NCBI RefSeq assembly: GCF_030161235.1
Contig: NZ_BSPW01000020.1
Location: 1-64,000, forward strand
Length of the DNA: 64,000 bases
Direction of reading: 5' to 3'
Source: Vibrio zhanjiangensis
GTDB lineage: Bacteria > Pseudomonadota > Gammaproteobacteria > Enterobacterales > Vibrionaceae
Below are positions 46,037 to 54,606 of the stretch, piece by piece. The notes beneath the pieces are model-generated. The model worked only from the letters and a program-made list of their open reading frames with translations. It was not told the origin of the DNA and made no database searches. Each line of letters opens with the position of its first letter. Position 1 is the first letter of the stretch. The translations under genes and the position numbers were made by a program.

Positions 46037-47329
46037 TTACACTTTGGATGGCACCGTTTTGAGGTTACGGGCTTTCATCGCTCCTCCCAATAAGGCTATC
46101 TCAAGCAGCATAGCAAGTATGACTTGAACAGCAATCATAGGTAGAGGTAACTCAACCCATACGACGACTGCGACACCAATAACCATATATAGATTTGCGG
46201 CAAACGCAGCTCTGCCTATTGCTTGAGTGGCATTCTTTACCATGAGTAAGCCCATTAAATAATGCTGAATGGCCATCAGCATCGGCATCATGAATAAGAC
46301 TAAAAGCACTGGACGCATGGTATTCACAAGTAAGGAATCACCACTCATATATCGTAAAAGCACAAAGTCACTCAGTGGAGTGTAGGCTACTAAACCAAGC
46401 ACTAGACTGAAGCCAATACCAACCAATAATGCGAAGTTGCGTAAGTGCTTTCTTGTTATTTCACATGTGTTTTCAGGGTTACCCTGCAAGTGGCGAATTA
46501 CAAGTTGCTGCAACATACGTACACCATTGCTCACACTTATCACTAACACCCATACCGCCGCCCATGCAGCCAGCTCAAGTTCTCCCATGAAAGCGACTAA
46601 AACAGGGAGCATTAGGCGAGCTCCCCACAATGAAATCATGGATTGGGCTAGAGGCCAGTAGTAACGTCCCATGGACATCATATTGGCTGGCAATGTGTGT
46701 TGCGTTTCTGAGTCCTTGAGTGAGATCAGGCTTACTCGCCATCGTACATAAATAAGCTCAGCTAATACACCACTTAACAGGGCTCCGGCGACAATCAGTG
46801 CTGCGAAATTGCTTATCGCTGATAAGGCAAACGCGATGGAGATCAGTACTAAGCACCTTAAAATCGCCCCTTTGGCAATGTCCTTCGAATGTCCTGCATG
46901 TATCACTTGTCCTTGCCAATAACGTCTTATTGCTATCATTAACGGCCAAGGACAAAGAAGTAAAACCATTAATGATGCTTGTTGCCACACTTCAGATTGA
47001 ACCGAGATGAGGTTATTGAGTTCGGGCAGTAAAGCCAGTATGAACATACTAAGCGTTAATATTGATCCTAGAGTTATGACAAAGCGAAATAACACCGCGC
47101 GACTTTTTTCTGATGCCGCCATCATATTCGACACTGGTAACACAGAGATAATCGGGCTTTCAAAAAATACCGCAATGGCTTTCCCTAGAGCAAACGCAGC
47201 AAGGTTTAAGGTACTATTTGGCAATGAAGCCAAGACAAAAATGATAATAGGATCGCCAAGAGCCATCACCATATCGCTTAAGGACATTGGGGCTAACTCT
47301 TTGAGGTAGCGTCGATTACGATATTGCAT
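46037..47329 (-). CDS. MOP/MATE-superfamily membrane exporter
   Basis: The protein is about 430 residues. The ATG at 47329 directly follows an in-frame GTG, and the frame overlaps the PLP enzyme gene by 14 to 17 bases. About twelve hydrophobic helices span the chain, in two halves separated near residue 210. The size and pattern fit the MOP superfamily (MATE drug exporters, flippases), but I cannot place it in a subfamily. It is the last gene of the DUF1015-PLP-exporter unit, so it probably exports the product of those enzymes. Confidence 0.75.
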   Translation of the reverse strand: MQYRNRRYLKELAPMSLSDMVMALGDPIIIFVLASLPNSTLNLAAFALGKAIAVFFESPIISVLPVSNMMAASEKSRAVLFRFVITLGSILTLSMFILALLPELNNLISVQSEVWQQASLMVLLLCPWPLMIAIRRYWQGQVIHAGHSKDIAKGAILRCLVLISIAFALSAISNFAALIVAGALLSGVLAELIYVRWRVSLISLKDSETQHTLPANMMSMGRYYWPLAQSMISLWGARLMLPVLVAFMGELELAAWAAVWVLVISVSNGVRMLQQLVIRHLQGNPENTCEITRKHLRNFALLVGIGFSLVLGLVAYTPLSDFVLLRYMSGDSLLVNTMRPVLLVLFMMPMLMAIQHYLMGLLMVKNATQAIGRAAFAANLYMVIGVAVVVWVELPLPMIAVQVILAMLLEIALLGGAMKARNLKTVPSKV

Positions 47330-48419
47330 CACGAATGTCCTCTACCTTGGTTTGAGCCTGAGACACAGGCTTCAATTGGCTGATATGAGCGTTGAGCTGT
47401 TGGTCGTTAAATATCGAGATATTGGAATGGGCTAACCAGTCAGGGTTGTATACAGTATCTAAGTAGCGATCGGCTCTATCTGGATTGATAAGAATAATTT
47501 TCTCCTGCTTTGTCTTGTTTTGTGCTGCGTAAGCAAGTCCCGCACTGATGATAGCGCCGCTTGATGCTCCCAATAGTAGGCCTTCCTTTTTTCCTAAGTG
47601 GTGGCACATGGAAAAAGCCATTTCGTCAGTGATGTTATAGGCATAGTCTATATCGCTCGGTTTGAACGCTGGAGGTACAAAAGAGAGTCCAAGGCCGGTC
47701 ATTTTATAGGGGTGTCTTGGCCTACCAAAAATCCCTGAACCTGCCACATCCACAGCGATAATTTTTGTCTTTGGACTATAAGTTCGAAAGTATTTTGCTA
47801 TCCCTGATAGTTGTCCTGCGGTACTAATGCCAATAACGAGAGCATCTGGAAGCTGCGGGAACGCATTGGCAATCTCAAACGCAGTGTAATAGTAGTGCGC
47901 AAGAGGGTTGTCAGGATTAAGGTGTTGGCATGGATAAAAAGAGTTTGGTATTTGCTCAGCAAGTTTTCTTGCATGAGCCATACGTGCTTTTTGCATTGAG
48001 CCCGCGCTGTCTGCCAAGCATAACGGTACCTCTTCTAACCTTGCTCCATAGGCGTTGAGCATCTTGATGACAGGGGGAGGCGTTTTGGCATCAATGACGA
48101 TAATGACTTGATAGCCTTTTGAAGCGCCAATACTTGCCAATGACATTCCAAAGTTTCCAGAGCTTGACTCGATTATTGTTCCGCCTTTTTTCAATAACCC
48201 CTTTGTTTCCGCTTGGTCGATAAGAAAAGCAGCATTCTTATCTTTGATGCTTCCGGTTGGATTGCATGAATCCATTTTTACGTAGAAATCGTTACTTTGA
48301 CATAATGAATGGATTCTATTTAGCTTTATAAATGGTACATTGCCTACCGCTTCTGAAATAGAGTTTGCAACAAGCTTATGGCTATATTTTTTTGTATAAT
48401 TTGTATCAGTCATACTCAT
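47316..48419 (-). CDS. SbnA-like PLP-dependent synthase (cysteine synthase fold)
   Basis: The 367-residue fold-type II PLP enzyme has the lysine motif NPTGSIKDKNA (Lys59), the substrate loop SSSGNFGMS and a phosphate-cup segment GISTAGQLSG. VAGSGIFGRPRHPYKMTGLG and EGLLLGASSGA follow. The cup and the IFG region look more like SbnA (O-phosphoserine plus glutamate, in 2,3-diaminopropionate synthesis) than like CysK. The ATG overlaps the DUF1015 stop (ATGA) with GGAG upstream. Substrates are unknown; O-phosphoserine or O-acetylserine with an amine or thiol acceptor is the most likely chemistry. Confidence 0.78.
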   Translation of the reverse strand: MSMTDTNYTKKYSHKLVANSISEAVGNVPFIKLNRIHSLCQSNDFYVKMDSCNPTGSIKDKNAAFLIDQAETKGLLKKGGTIIESSSGNFGMSLASIGASKGYQVIIVIDAKTPPPVIKMLNAYGARLEEVPLCLADSAGSMQKARMAHARKLAEQIPNSFYPCQHLNPDNPLAHYYYTAFEIANAFPQLPDALVIGISTAGQLSGIAKYFRTYSPKTKIIAVDVAGSGIFGRPRHPYKMTGLGLSFVPPAFKPSDIDYAYNITDEMAFSMCHHLGKKEGLLLGASSGAIISAGLAYAAQNKTKQEKIILINPDRADRYLDTVYNPDWLAHSNISIFNDQQLNAHISQLKPVSQAQTKVEDIRDAIS

Positions 48420-49330
48420 AGTGAAACTCCTTCTACTATAGATTTAGTTGAATAGGTAGTCGTTATATGCTGCAAAATGTTTTCATCTGGTTTATGTCTA
48501 AAGCATGTTGATTTAATGGGCATTTTCTTTCCTGATATACCTTCATTAATAACGTGAGAAACATCCGATCGTATGACTTTGACCAAAATGCAATCATTGA
48601 GATGATGAGTGGCCTCAGGAGCTGTGTTTATTGATGATATTTCACTGACTGTTTGTAATTTTTCGTAGATAAGGCTGAAGTCATTATTGTAATGATGAGT
48701 CTTTTCTTTGTGGCGATACCCCCACTCTTGTGCGTTGTAGCAAATTTTGAAGTCAGCGTTATCTAATTGACAAGGAACAAGCCAGTGTTGAGCTATATCA
48801 TTGAGTGTTTTCGTTACATTGGAGTTTGTTTTTAGATGGCAATATATTTCATTAAACTCAAAAGAGGCTTGAGATGCTGAAATTAAAAATACCGGAAGGC
48901 TTGCATGTGTATGATTTCTCCTAATTACTTCATAACGATGATGTCCATCTGCAATTAAAAAATTAGGGACTTTGTTTAAAGCTCTTTTTATCGTTTCAAG
49001 TTGATAATCACTCTCCAACCTGAAAATAGTATGCAACATACCATCCGTGCTTGGAATCACGACTTTGTTCTCTGCCGTATCGAACCAGAAGTTAATGATA
49101 TCGAGAGGAAAGTTATCGCTATCAGTAATCCAAAAGCTTGGTGGATAATGATTTGGTGACAAATTCTCTAATGCTCGGACTCTTAATGGGTTAGTCTGTT
49201 CATGGGGGATAATGGATTTTGTCAGCTCTGAATTGTAGTTATGGTTATATAATAACCCAGTTACCTGATGATGAGTATTATTCCAATTGCCTTCAATTCG
49301 ATAGATAAAATATGAGTTTAAATCTAACAT
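48416..49330 (-). CDS. DUF1015-family protein, possible small-molecule kinase
   Basis: This 304-residue protein has the family signature IADGHHRYEVIRR near residue 125, which places it in DUF1015. I recall DUF1015 as grouped with the ParB/SerK-like fold that includes the free-serine kinases SerK and SbnI; on that basis it might make O-phosphoserine for the PLP enzyme encoded next. It is not shorter or broken. AAAGGAAAT before the ATG is a good ribosome site. Base composition is clearly more AT-rich than the housekeeping neighbours, suggesting transfer. Activity is inference. Confidence 0.65.
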   Translation of the reverse strand: MLDLNSYFIYRIEGNWNNTHHQVTGLLYNHNYNSELTKSIIPHEQTNPLRVRALENLSPNHYPPSFWITDSDNFPLDIINFWFDTAENKVVIPSTDGMLHTIFRLESDYQLETIKRALNKVPNFLIADGHHRYEVIRRNHTHASLPVFLISASQASFEFNEIYCHLKTNSNVTKTLNDIAQHWLVPCQLDNADFKICYNAQEWGYRHKEKTHHYNNDFSLIYEKLQTVSEISSINTAPEATHHLNDCILVKVIRSDVSHVINEGISGKKMPIKSTCFRHKPDENILQHITTTYSTKSIVEGVSL

Positions 49331-49341
49331 GAATATTTCCT

Positions 49342-49402
49342 TTAACTGTAATTATGCCTACGATATATCGCATATATAAATAAGACTTATCTACACAGTT
49401 AA
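49342..49402. promoter_or_regulatory. Inverted repeat flanking a palindrome before the DUF1015 gene
   Basis: TTAACTGT (49342-49349) and ACAGTTAA (49395-49402) form inverted arms around a central CGATATATCG palindrome (49361-49370). It is a candidate operator or attenuator for the cluster. Confidence 0.4.
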
Positions 49403-49728
49403 ATGGAAATGGGTGGTCGGAAAAATGAATAAAGTGGAGGAGTATAAATATCTGATTTTTCAAATATTAAAAATATAGATTTAAAATCTGATGAATCTAA
49501 TAAGTCGTGTGTAATTAAAATTTGGTGTGCATGGCAATGGTGTATATTGCATTGTTCATCATGATGTGCATTTTTAATATTGTTTGATTTGTGATCTAGT
49601 TTGGAGGATTCAAGATGTAAGTGGTATTTTATGTCTAAATTGTCAGTAATGTTTTCAGAAGCAATAGATGAAATGGCTATAACGATCATAGTCATGATTA
49701 AGAATATTTTTTTTGATACTTTAATCAT
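49399..49728 (-). CDS. Small secreted His-rich protein, possible metal binder
   Basis: This 109-residue protein has an N-terminal signal peptide (residues 1-24, ending around ISSIASE). A central HHDEQCNIHHCHAHQ cluster has six His and two Cys. The C-terminus ends YSFFRPPISI, an ending seen in small periplasmic proteins associated with copper, zinc or cobalt efflux. It is 68 bases upstream of, and in the same direction as, the DUF1015 gene, so it may belong to the same operon. Metal binding is inferred from composition only. Confidence 0.6.
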   Translation of the reverse strand: MIKVSKKIFLIMTMIVIAISSIASENITDNLDIKYHLHLESSKLDHKSNNIKNAHHDEQCNIHHCHAHQILITHDLLDSSDFKSIFLIFEKSDIYTPPLYSFFRPPISI

Positions 49729-49996
49729 TTTTAGGTCACCCAGTACATACTGACTTTCGTCAAGAAGAGTATATACGTTTAAGCATTTGACACAAATAAA
49801 TTATATCAACCATGTCATTTTGATGTTTTGTTTACAACAAAGTTCCTATGTGGATGAAATAACCAAAAGCTTAAAGAGTAATTGTGAATTTTATCTTGTT
49901 TTATGGTGTTTTTATTGTTTCTTTTGTAATTGCGTTTCTCTTAAATTTGGATACAGAGAACACACTGTGTTTTACACAAAAGTAGAATACGGAGCT

Positions 49997-51175
49997 TTAT
50001 TCACCATCTACCATAAACGCTTCTAGCAAGTCATTGAGAAAGAGTTTACCTTTTGGTGTCACTTGCCAGTGTGTCTCGTTTTCATCGATGTAGCCGATGT
50101 TGATAGCCCAGTCTATGGTTTCTCTTATCGCTTCAAAGCTAAGACCTGTGGTGTCGAGAAACTCTTGTTTAGGGCAAGCTTCGATAAGGCGAAAGCGATT
50201 CATAAAAAATTCAAACTGACGCTCGGCTAGCGTCACTTCTTCTTCATTATAAAGATAAGGCTTTACTATATTGTTGTAGGCGGCAAGATAGCCCTTTGGA
50301 TGTTTGATTTTGGTGGTACGTACTATTTGGCCATCTGCAAAACTGAGCTTCCCATGAGCACCGCAGCCGATACCTAAGTAATCACCAAAACGCCAATAAT
50401 TAAGGTTGTGTTGACACTGATGATTCGGTTTACTGTAACCGGACACTTCATACTGTACGTAGCCAGCTGCGCTGAGCTTCTCGTGCCCTTGTTCGAATAT
50501 ATCCCATAGCGCATCATCATCAGGTAGGCTGGGGCGCTTGTAATGAAACAGCGTATTAGGCTCGATAGTCAATTGGTACCAAGACAGATGAGGTGGTGAG
50601 AGTTCAATGGCTTTTTCAAGGTCGTTTAAAGCTTGCTCTACGGATTGATCAGGCAAGCCGTGCATTAAATCGAGGTTAAAGCTGTTTAGGCCAATTTGAT
50701 GAGCAAGCTTGGCTGCATTTATCGCTTCTTCTTGGCCATGAATTCGTCCCAGTTTAGAGAGTTTAGACGGCTCAAAACTTTGTACTCCGACGGATATTCG
50801 AGTGATACCTGCCTTCTGATAACCGGCAAATCGCTCTGCTTCAATTGTACCGGGGTTGGCTTCCATGGTGATTTCGATATCAGACTTAAATGGGATTCTT
50901 GCTTCAATACCTGTTAGTAATTCGGCAATACCTTGTGCGGAAAATAGGCTAGGAGTACCACCACCAATAAAAATCGAGTGTAGTTTTCTTGGGCTCGCGT
51001 TTATCTGGTAACGCTCTATATCGGACTCTAAATCTTGTAGTAAAGCGGCAATATAATCCTGCTCAGGGATATCAACTTTTAGCGCGTGAGAGTTGAAGTC
51101 GCAGTAGGGACATTTTTGTACACACCATGGGATGTGTACATAGAGGCTTAACGCTGGCGGGATTAATTGACTCAT
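49997..51175 (-). CDS. hemW: HemW, radical-SAM heme chaperone
   Basis: The protein is 392 residues from the ATG at 51175, giving the start MSQLIPPALSLYVHIPWC; the frame is open for a further 76 codons upstream but these overlap rdgB and are not conserved-looking. The radical-SAM cluster is CVQKCPYCDF, and a C-terminal HemN-like domain follows. Despite similarity to HemN it is thought to bind and deliver heme to respiratory proteins. It follows rdgB, as in other Vibrio. Confidence 0.95.
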   Translation of the reverse strand: MSQLIPPALSLYVHIPWCVQKCPYCDFNSHALKVDIPEQDYIAALLQDLESDIERYQINASPRKLHSIFIGGGTPSLFSAQGIAELLTGIEARIPFKSDIEITMEANPGTIEAERFAGYQKAGITRISVGVQSFEPSKLSKLGRIHGQEEAINAAKLAHQIGLNSFNLDLMHGLPDQSVEQALNDLEKAIELSPPHLSWYQLTIEPNTLFHYKRPSLPDDDALWDIFEQGHEKLSAAGYVQYEVSGYSKPNHQCQHNLNYWRFGDYLGIGCGAHGKLSFADGQIVRTTKIKHPKGYLAAYNNIVKPYLYNEEEVTLAERQFEFFMNRFRLIEACPKQEFLDTTGLSFEAIRETIDWAINIGYIDENETHWQVTPKGKLFLNDLLEAFMVDGE

Positions 51176-51188
51176 TTTCAAATATGGC

Positions 51189-51788
51189 TTATTGATCAGA
51201 CAGTTGTTTAAAGAGTTTTTGCAGAGCTTGACCACGGTGGGATAGCTGTTTTTTGCGCTGCGGGTCAAGTTCAGCAGAAGCACAATTTTCTTCTGGAACA
51301 AAGAACACAGGATCGTAGCCAAAGCCATTTTGCCCACGTACTTCGGTGAGAATTTGACCTTCCCAAGTTCCATGGCAAACAATCGGTGTTGGATCGAGTT
51401 CATGGCGCATCATTACCAAGACACAATGAAATCTGGCGCTTCTTTGCGCTTTGGGTACATTTTGCATGGCAGCAAGTAATTTATCGATATTCTGCCTATC
51501 AGTGGCATTTTCGCCTGCATAGCGGGCAGAGTAAACGCCAGGCTCGCCATAGAGACAATCTACTTCCAGTCCAGAATCATCCGCGATTGCCGGTAATCCG
51601 GTTTCCTTTGCTGCATGTCTGGCTTTGATAATTGCGTTTTCAATAAACGTTGTACCGGTTTCTGCCACTTCAGAGACATTGAATTCACTTTGTGCAACCA
51701 CATCAAAACCAAAATCTGCGATGAGGTCAGTCATCTCGCGAACTTTACCTTGATTGCCTGTTGCGAGGACGATTTTCTTTTTATTCAT
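51189..51788 (-). CDS. rdgB: RdgB, XTP/dITP pyrophosphatase
   Basis: The 199-residue protein starts [15 protein letters not shown], with [11 protein letters not shown] and the C-terminal SHRGQAL. It hydrolyses dITP, XTP and other deaminated purine nucleotides. It lies between the DUF4426 gene and hemW in a leftward operon. Confidence 0.96.
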   Translation of the reverse strand: MNKKKIVLATGNQGKVREMTDLIADFGFDVVAQSEFNVSEVAETGTTFIENAIIKARHAAKETGLPAIADDSGLEVDCLYGEPGVYSARYAGENATDRQNIDKLLAAMQNVPKAQRSARFHCVLVMMRHELDPTPIVCHGTWEGQILTEVRGQNGFGYDPVFFVPEENCASAELDPQRKKQLSHRGQALQKLFKQLSDQ

Positions 51789-51816
51789 AATATTGCCTTA
51801 GGAACGAGCTTGATGC

Positions 51817-52248
51817 TTACTCTTCTACATAAAATTTTTGTGAGAACTTTAACTGTCCTGTGCCTTTATTACCAGCATTGATGTCAATAGTAAAAGTCAG
51901 ATTCTCTTGCTCAGAAATAGAGAACTCCGCCAAATAATAAATGGCGTTACCTTCTTTAACTTCTTTAAATTCCAGCGCTTTTATTTGGCCAATAAGATTT
52001 TTAGCTTGACCTGTGATCTTGGCTGTTATGGCGGGTTTCCCTGCTTGATAGGTATCGAGTACGCTAATATTCAACACCGCAGAATAGCCATTTCGTTTGA
52101 GCTGGTAACTGCTGGCGACTTGTGGGGTTAGAAAAGTTGAATTAAATGCAGAATAATGAACTTCAACTTCTTTGATATTTTTAAACTGCTCTGCTGAGCT
52201 TGGTAACGAGAAGAAAAAGCTGAGTACAAGTGCGATCCATGTTTTCAT
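51817..52248 (-). CDS. DUF4426 periplasmic protein
   Basis: This 143-residue protein has a signal peptide (residues 1-19, ending SSA-E) and a single all-beta domain beginning EVEVHYSAFNSTFL. This corresponds to DUF4426, found next to rdgB/hemW in Vibrio and relatives. The function is unknown. A small hairpin lies in its leader (52313-52332). Confidence 0.8.
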   Translation of the reverse strand: MKTWIALVLSFFFSLPSSAEQFKNIKEVEVHYSAFNSTFLTPQVASSYQLKRNGYSAVLNISVLDTYQAGKPAITAKITGQAKNLIGQIKALEFKEVKEGNAIYYLAEFSISEQENLTFTIDINAGNKGTGQLKFSQKFYVEE

Positions 52249-52312
52249 TTATGTTTCCTAGCTAACTGAATGATAAATATTTGATGGAGAATTTATTGTC
52301 CAATAATACACG

Positions 52313-52332
52313 GATGAGAATGGCTTCTCATC
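52313..52332. other. Hairpin upstream of the DUF4426 gene
   Basis: GATGAGAA and TTCTCATC form an eight-base stem with a four-base loop. No T-run follows. It could be a regulatory structure in the leader. Confidence 0.4.
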
Positions 52333-52367
52333 ATTATTCTGTATTCTTGGTATGCCGCTAAGTAAGG

Positions 52368-52393
52368 AAAAAGCCATCTTGCGATGGCTTTTT
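52368..52393. terminator. Terminator after yggT
   Basis: An AAAAAGCCATC/GATGGCTTTTT hairpin with a four-base loop ends the leftward yggS-proC-yggT transcript. Confidence 0.85.
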
Positions 52394-52429
52394 GTAAAAT
52401 GATGTTAGCCTGAAAAACAGTATCTATTG

Positions 52430-52987
52430 TTATAACTGGTACCATATTGGGCCAATCAGATCGCCCATCAAAAAGTTCGCGAACTGTAAGCCAATAAAAA
52501 GCACAAGCACGCTGAGGTCAAACCCGCCCATCGCTGGAATGATTCGTCTGATCGGCGCGAGCATAGGCTCAGTTAACTGATGGAACACGTATTCTATTGG
52601 ACTGCGTCCTTGACTGACCCAACTTAAAATAGCACGAATAAGAAGCACCCAGAATAGTAAGCCACCCGCAGCTTTCACTAGCGACAGCAATCCAAGGTAT
52701 AAGAATTCAGCGCTAAAAGACACTGAACCACTCGACGCGACCAGTATCAGCGCAACAAACTTAAGAATGCACAGTACATAAGCAAAAAATACAGTCGCAA
52801 GGTCGATACTGCCAACCGACGGAATAACGCGTCGAAGTGGGGCAATGACAGGTTGAGTTGCTTTCACAATGAACTGTGAGAACGGGTTGTAGAAGTCTGC
52901 CCGTGCAGCCTGCAACCAAATACGTAAGATCACTACCATGATATAGAGATCAAACAGGGTGGAAATTAGAAAACTCATTGAATTCAT
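52430..52987 (-). CDS. yggT: YggT-family membrane protein
   Basis: The 185-residue protein is a duplication of the YggT domain. Each half ends with a conserved pattern (FIVKATQPVIAPLRRVIPSVG and FHQLTEPMLAPIRRIIPAMG). About four membrane helices are present. It follows proC and yggS, the standard order. YggT is linked to osmotic or potassium stress, but its biochemical role is not settled. Confidence 0.92.
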   Translation of the reverse strand: MNSMSFLISTLFDLYIMVVILRIWLQAARADFYNPFSQFIVKATQPVIAPLRRVIPSVGSIDLATVFFAYVLCILKFVALILVASSGSVSFSAEFLYLGLLSLVKAAGGLLFWVLLIRAILSWVSQGRSPIEYVFHQLTEPMLAPIRRIIPAMGGFDLSVLVLFIGLQFANFLMGDLIGPIWYQL

Positions 52988-53026
52988 AGATTACCCTTAA
53001 TTTCGTGGAGCCAAGGCTCAAGCGGA

Positions 53027-53845
53027 TTAAAATAGTTTTTCCATTTCTTCGGCACGTGTAACGGCAGCTTGCATCGCTTTTGCCACTATATCCGAAAGTT
53101 GGTGTTCGTTAAATGTGCGCAGCGCTTCTGCGGTGGTACCACCTTTTGAAGTGACTTGCTCGCGCAGGGTCGCTAACTCTATTTGTGGATTTGCAATGAC
53201 CATTTGCGCAGCGCCCAAAGCAGATTGTTGAACTAATTGTCTAGCGGTTTGCTTATCAAAACCTTGCGCAATCACTTCTGCCTGCATCGCTTCCATAAAC
53301 AAGAAGAAATAAGCTGGCGCACTTCCCGCTGCAGCGATAACATTGTTGATGCCGCTTTCTTCTCTCACCCAGCATGTTTGACCAACAGAGTTCATTAAAT
53401 CGGTGGCAAACGATTTGTCCAATTCACTGACTTGTTCAGGGGCATACATTCCGCTCATGCCTAGGCCAAGTTGGGCTGGTGTATTTGGCATAACACGCAC
53501 AATGTTTGGCTTGCTATTAAGCATCTCACACAGACGTTGACAAGTGATTCCGGCGGCAATGGAAATAACCAGTTTATTTGACCAATCAACAGGTTGTAGT
53601 GCAGAGCATACCTCTTGCATCATTTGCGGCTTGACGGATAACACAACAACATCGGCTTGCTCTGCAGCCGTAATGTTGTCACTTGTGGTTTGAATGAAAA
53701 ACTCTTGCTCTAGCGGTTGACGCCTTGTCTGTGAAGGTGCTGTCGCTGTGATACAAGAAGCCGGATAGCCTCCAGCGATTAAACCAGAAACGATAGCCTT
53801 AACCATATTGCCTGCGCCAATGAAGGCGATATTCTTATGTTCCAT
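53027..53845 (-). CDS. proC: ProC, pyrroline-5-carboxylate reductase
   Basis: This 272-residue protein has an N-terminal NAD(P)-binding Rossmann motif (IAFIGAGNMVKAIVSGLI), the VRVMPNTPAQLG segment and the C-terminal signature VTSKGGTTAEAL. It carries out the last step of proline synthesis. It lies between yggS and yggT. Confidence 0.97.
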   Translation of the reverse strand: MEHKNIAFIGAGNMVKAIVSGLIAGGYPASCITATAPSQTRRQPLEQEFFIQTTSDNITAAEQADVVVLSVKPQMMQEVCSALQPVDWSNKLVISIAAGITCQRLCEMLNSKPNIVRVMPNTPAQLGLGMSGMYAPEQVSELDKSFATDLMNSVGQTCWVREESGINNVIAAAGSAPAYFFLFMEAMQAEVIAQGFDKQTARQLVQQSALGAAQMVIANPQIELATLREQVTSKGGTTAEALRTFNEHQLSDIVAKAMQAAVTRAEEMEKLF

Positions 53846-53865
53846 TATTCCACTTTTTAGTTGGT

Positions 53866-54582
53866 TTAGGGCTTGTTGTAGTCACGAGCTCCGAAAATAG
53901 CGGTGCCAATACGTACCATGGTACTTCCTGCTTCAATGGCCGCCTCCATATCTCCGCTCATCCCCATTGAAAGCGTATCTAAGGGCAGATCGGGAAAGCG
54001 TTGAGCCAATGTGTTTTTCATCTCGGCTAATTGGGTAAATGCGGCTAATTGCGCTTGATAATTAGCTACATTGGCAGGAATTGACATCAACCCTCTTAAA
54101 GTGAGGTTGGGAAGTGAAGAAATCAACTCAGCCAATGCAAAGATTTCTTGTTCTTCACTTGTCCCAGATTTCGAGCTTTCACTGCTGGTATTCACTTGAA
54201 TAAGTACTTGAAGAGGCTGCATACCTTCAGGGCGCTGATCGTTTAGGCGCTGGGCTACTTTTGCTCTGTCTATGGTATGAACCCAAGCAAAGCTTTCTGC
54301 AACAAGGCGAGTTTTATTCGATTGTATTGGGCCAATAAAGTGCCATTCTAAGTCTAAATCTGGGTGATGCTTTGAAAAATAGTCAACTTTATCAGCACCT
54401 TCTTGGACATAGTTTTCACCAAAGGCGACTTGGCCAGCGAGAGCTGCGTCCAAAATAGCTTGCTTAGGTTTGGTTTTACTTACTGCCAGAAGTTGCACGG
54501 ATCCCAATGGGCGTCCACACTTTTGTTGTGCCGCTGTAATCTGTGAGGTTATTTGTTCAATATTTTTTTGAATACTACTCAT
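53866..54582 (-). CDS. yggS: YggS, PLP homeostasis protein
   Basis: The 238-residue protein is a YggS/PROSC-type TIM barrel with the PLP lysine in LLAVSKTKP and LSMGMSGDMEAAIEAGSTMVR near the end. It binds pyridoxal phosphate and controls its pool. It is divergent from pilT with 24 bp between start codons, so the two promoters overlap the opposite genes or the leader. Confidence 0.96.
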   Translation of the reverse strand: MSSIQKNIEQITSQITAAQQKCGRPLGSVQLLAVSKTKPKQAILDAALAGQVAFGENYVQEGADKVDYFSKHHPDLDLEWHFIGPIQSNKTRLVAESFAWVHTIDRAKVAQRLNDQRPEGMQPLQVLIQVNTSSESSKSGTSEEQEIFALAELISSLPNLTLRGLMSIPANVANYQAQLAAFTQLAEMKNTLAQRFPDLPLDTLSMGMSGDMEAAIEAGSTMVRIGTAIFGARDYNKP

Positions 54583-54606
54583 AGCTAACTTTAGTAAGGA
54601 TTTGAA

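Noticed and set aside
49787..50026. Rightward open frame of 79 codons between the His-rich gene and hemW
   Set aside because: It overlaps the hemW end, has no ribosome site and has a composition (many Cys, Phe, Tyr) typical of chance frames in AT-rich DNA.
49997..51403. Longer hemW frame (468 residues)
   Set aside because: The extra 76 codons overlap rdgB and the family start is at MSQLIPP.
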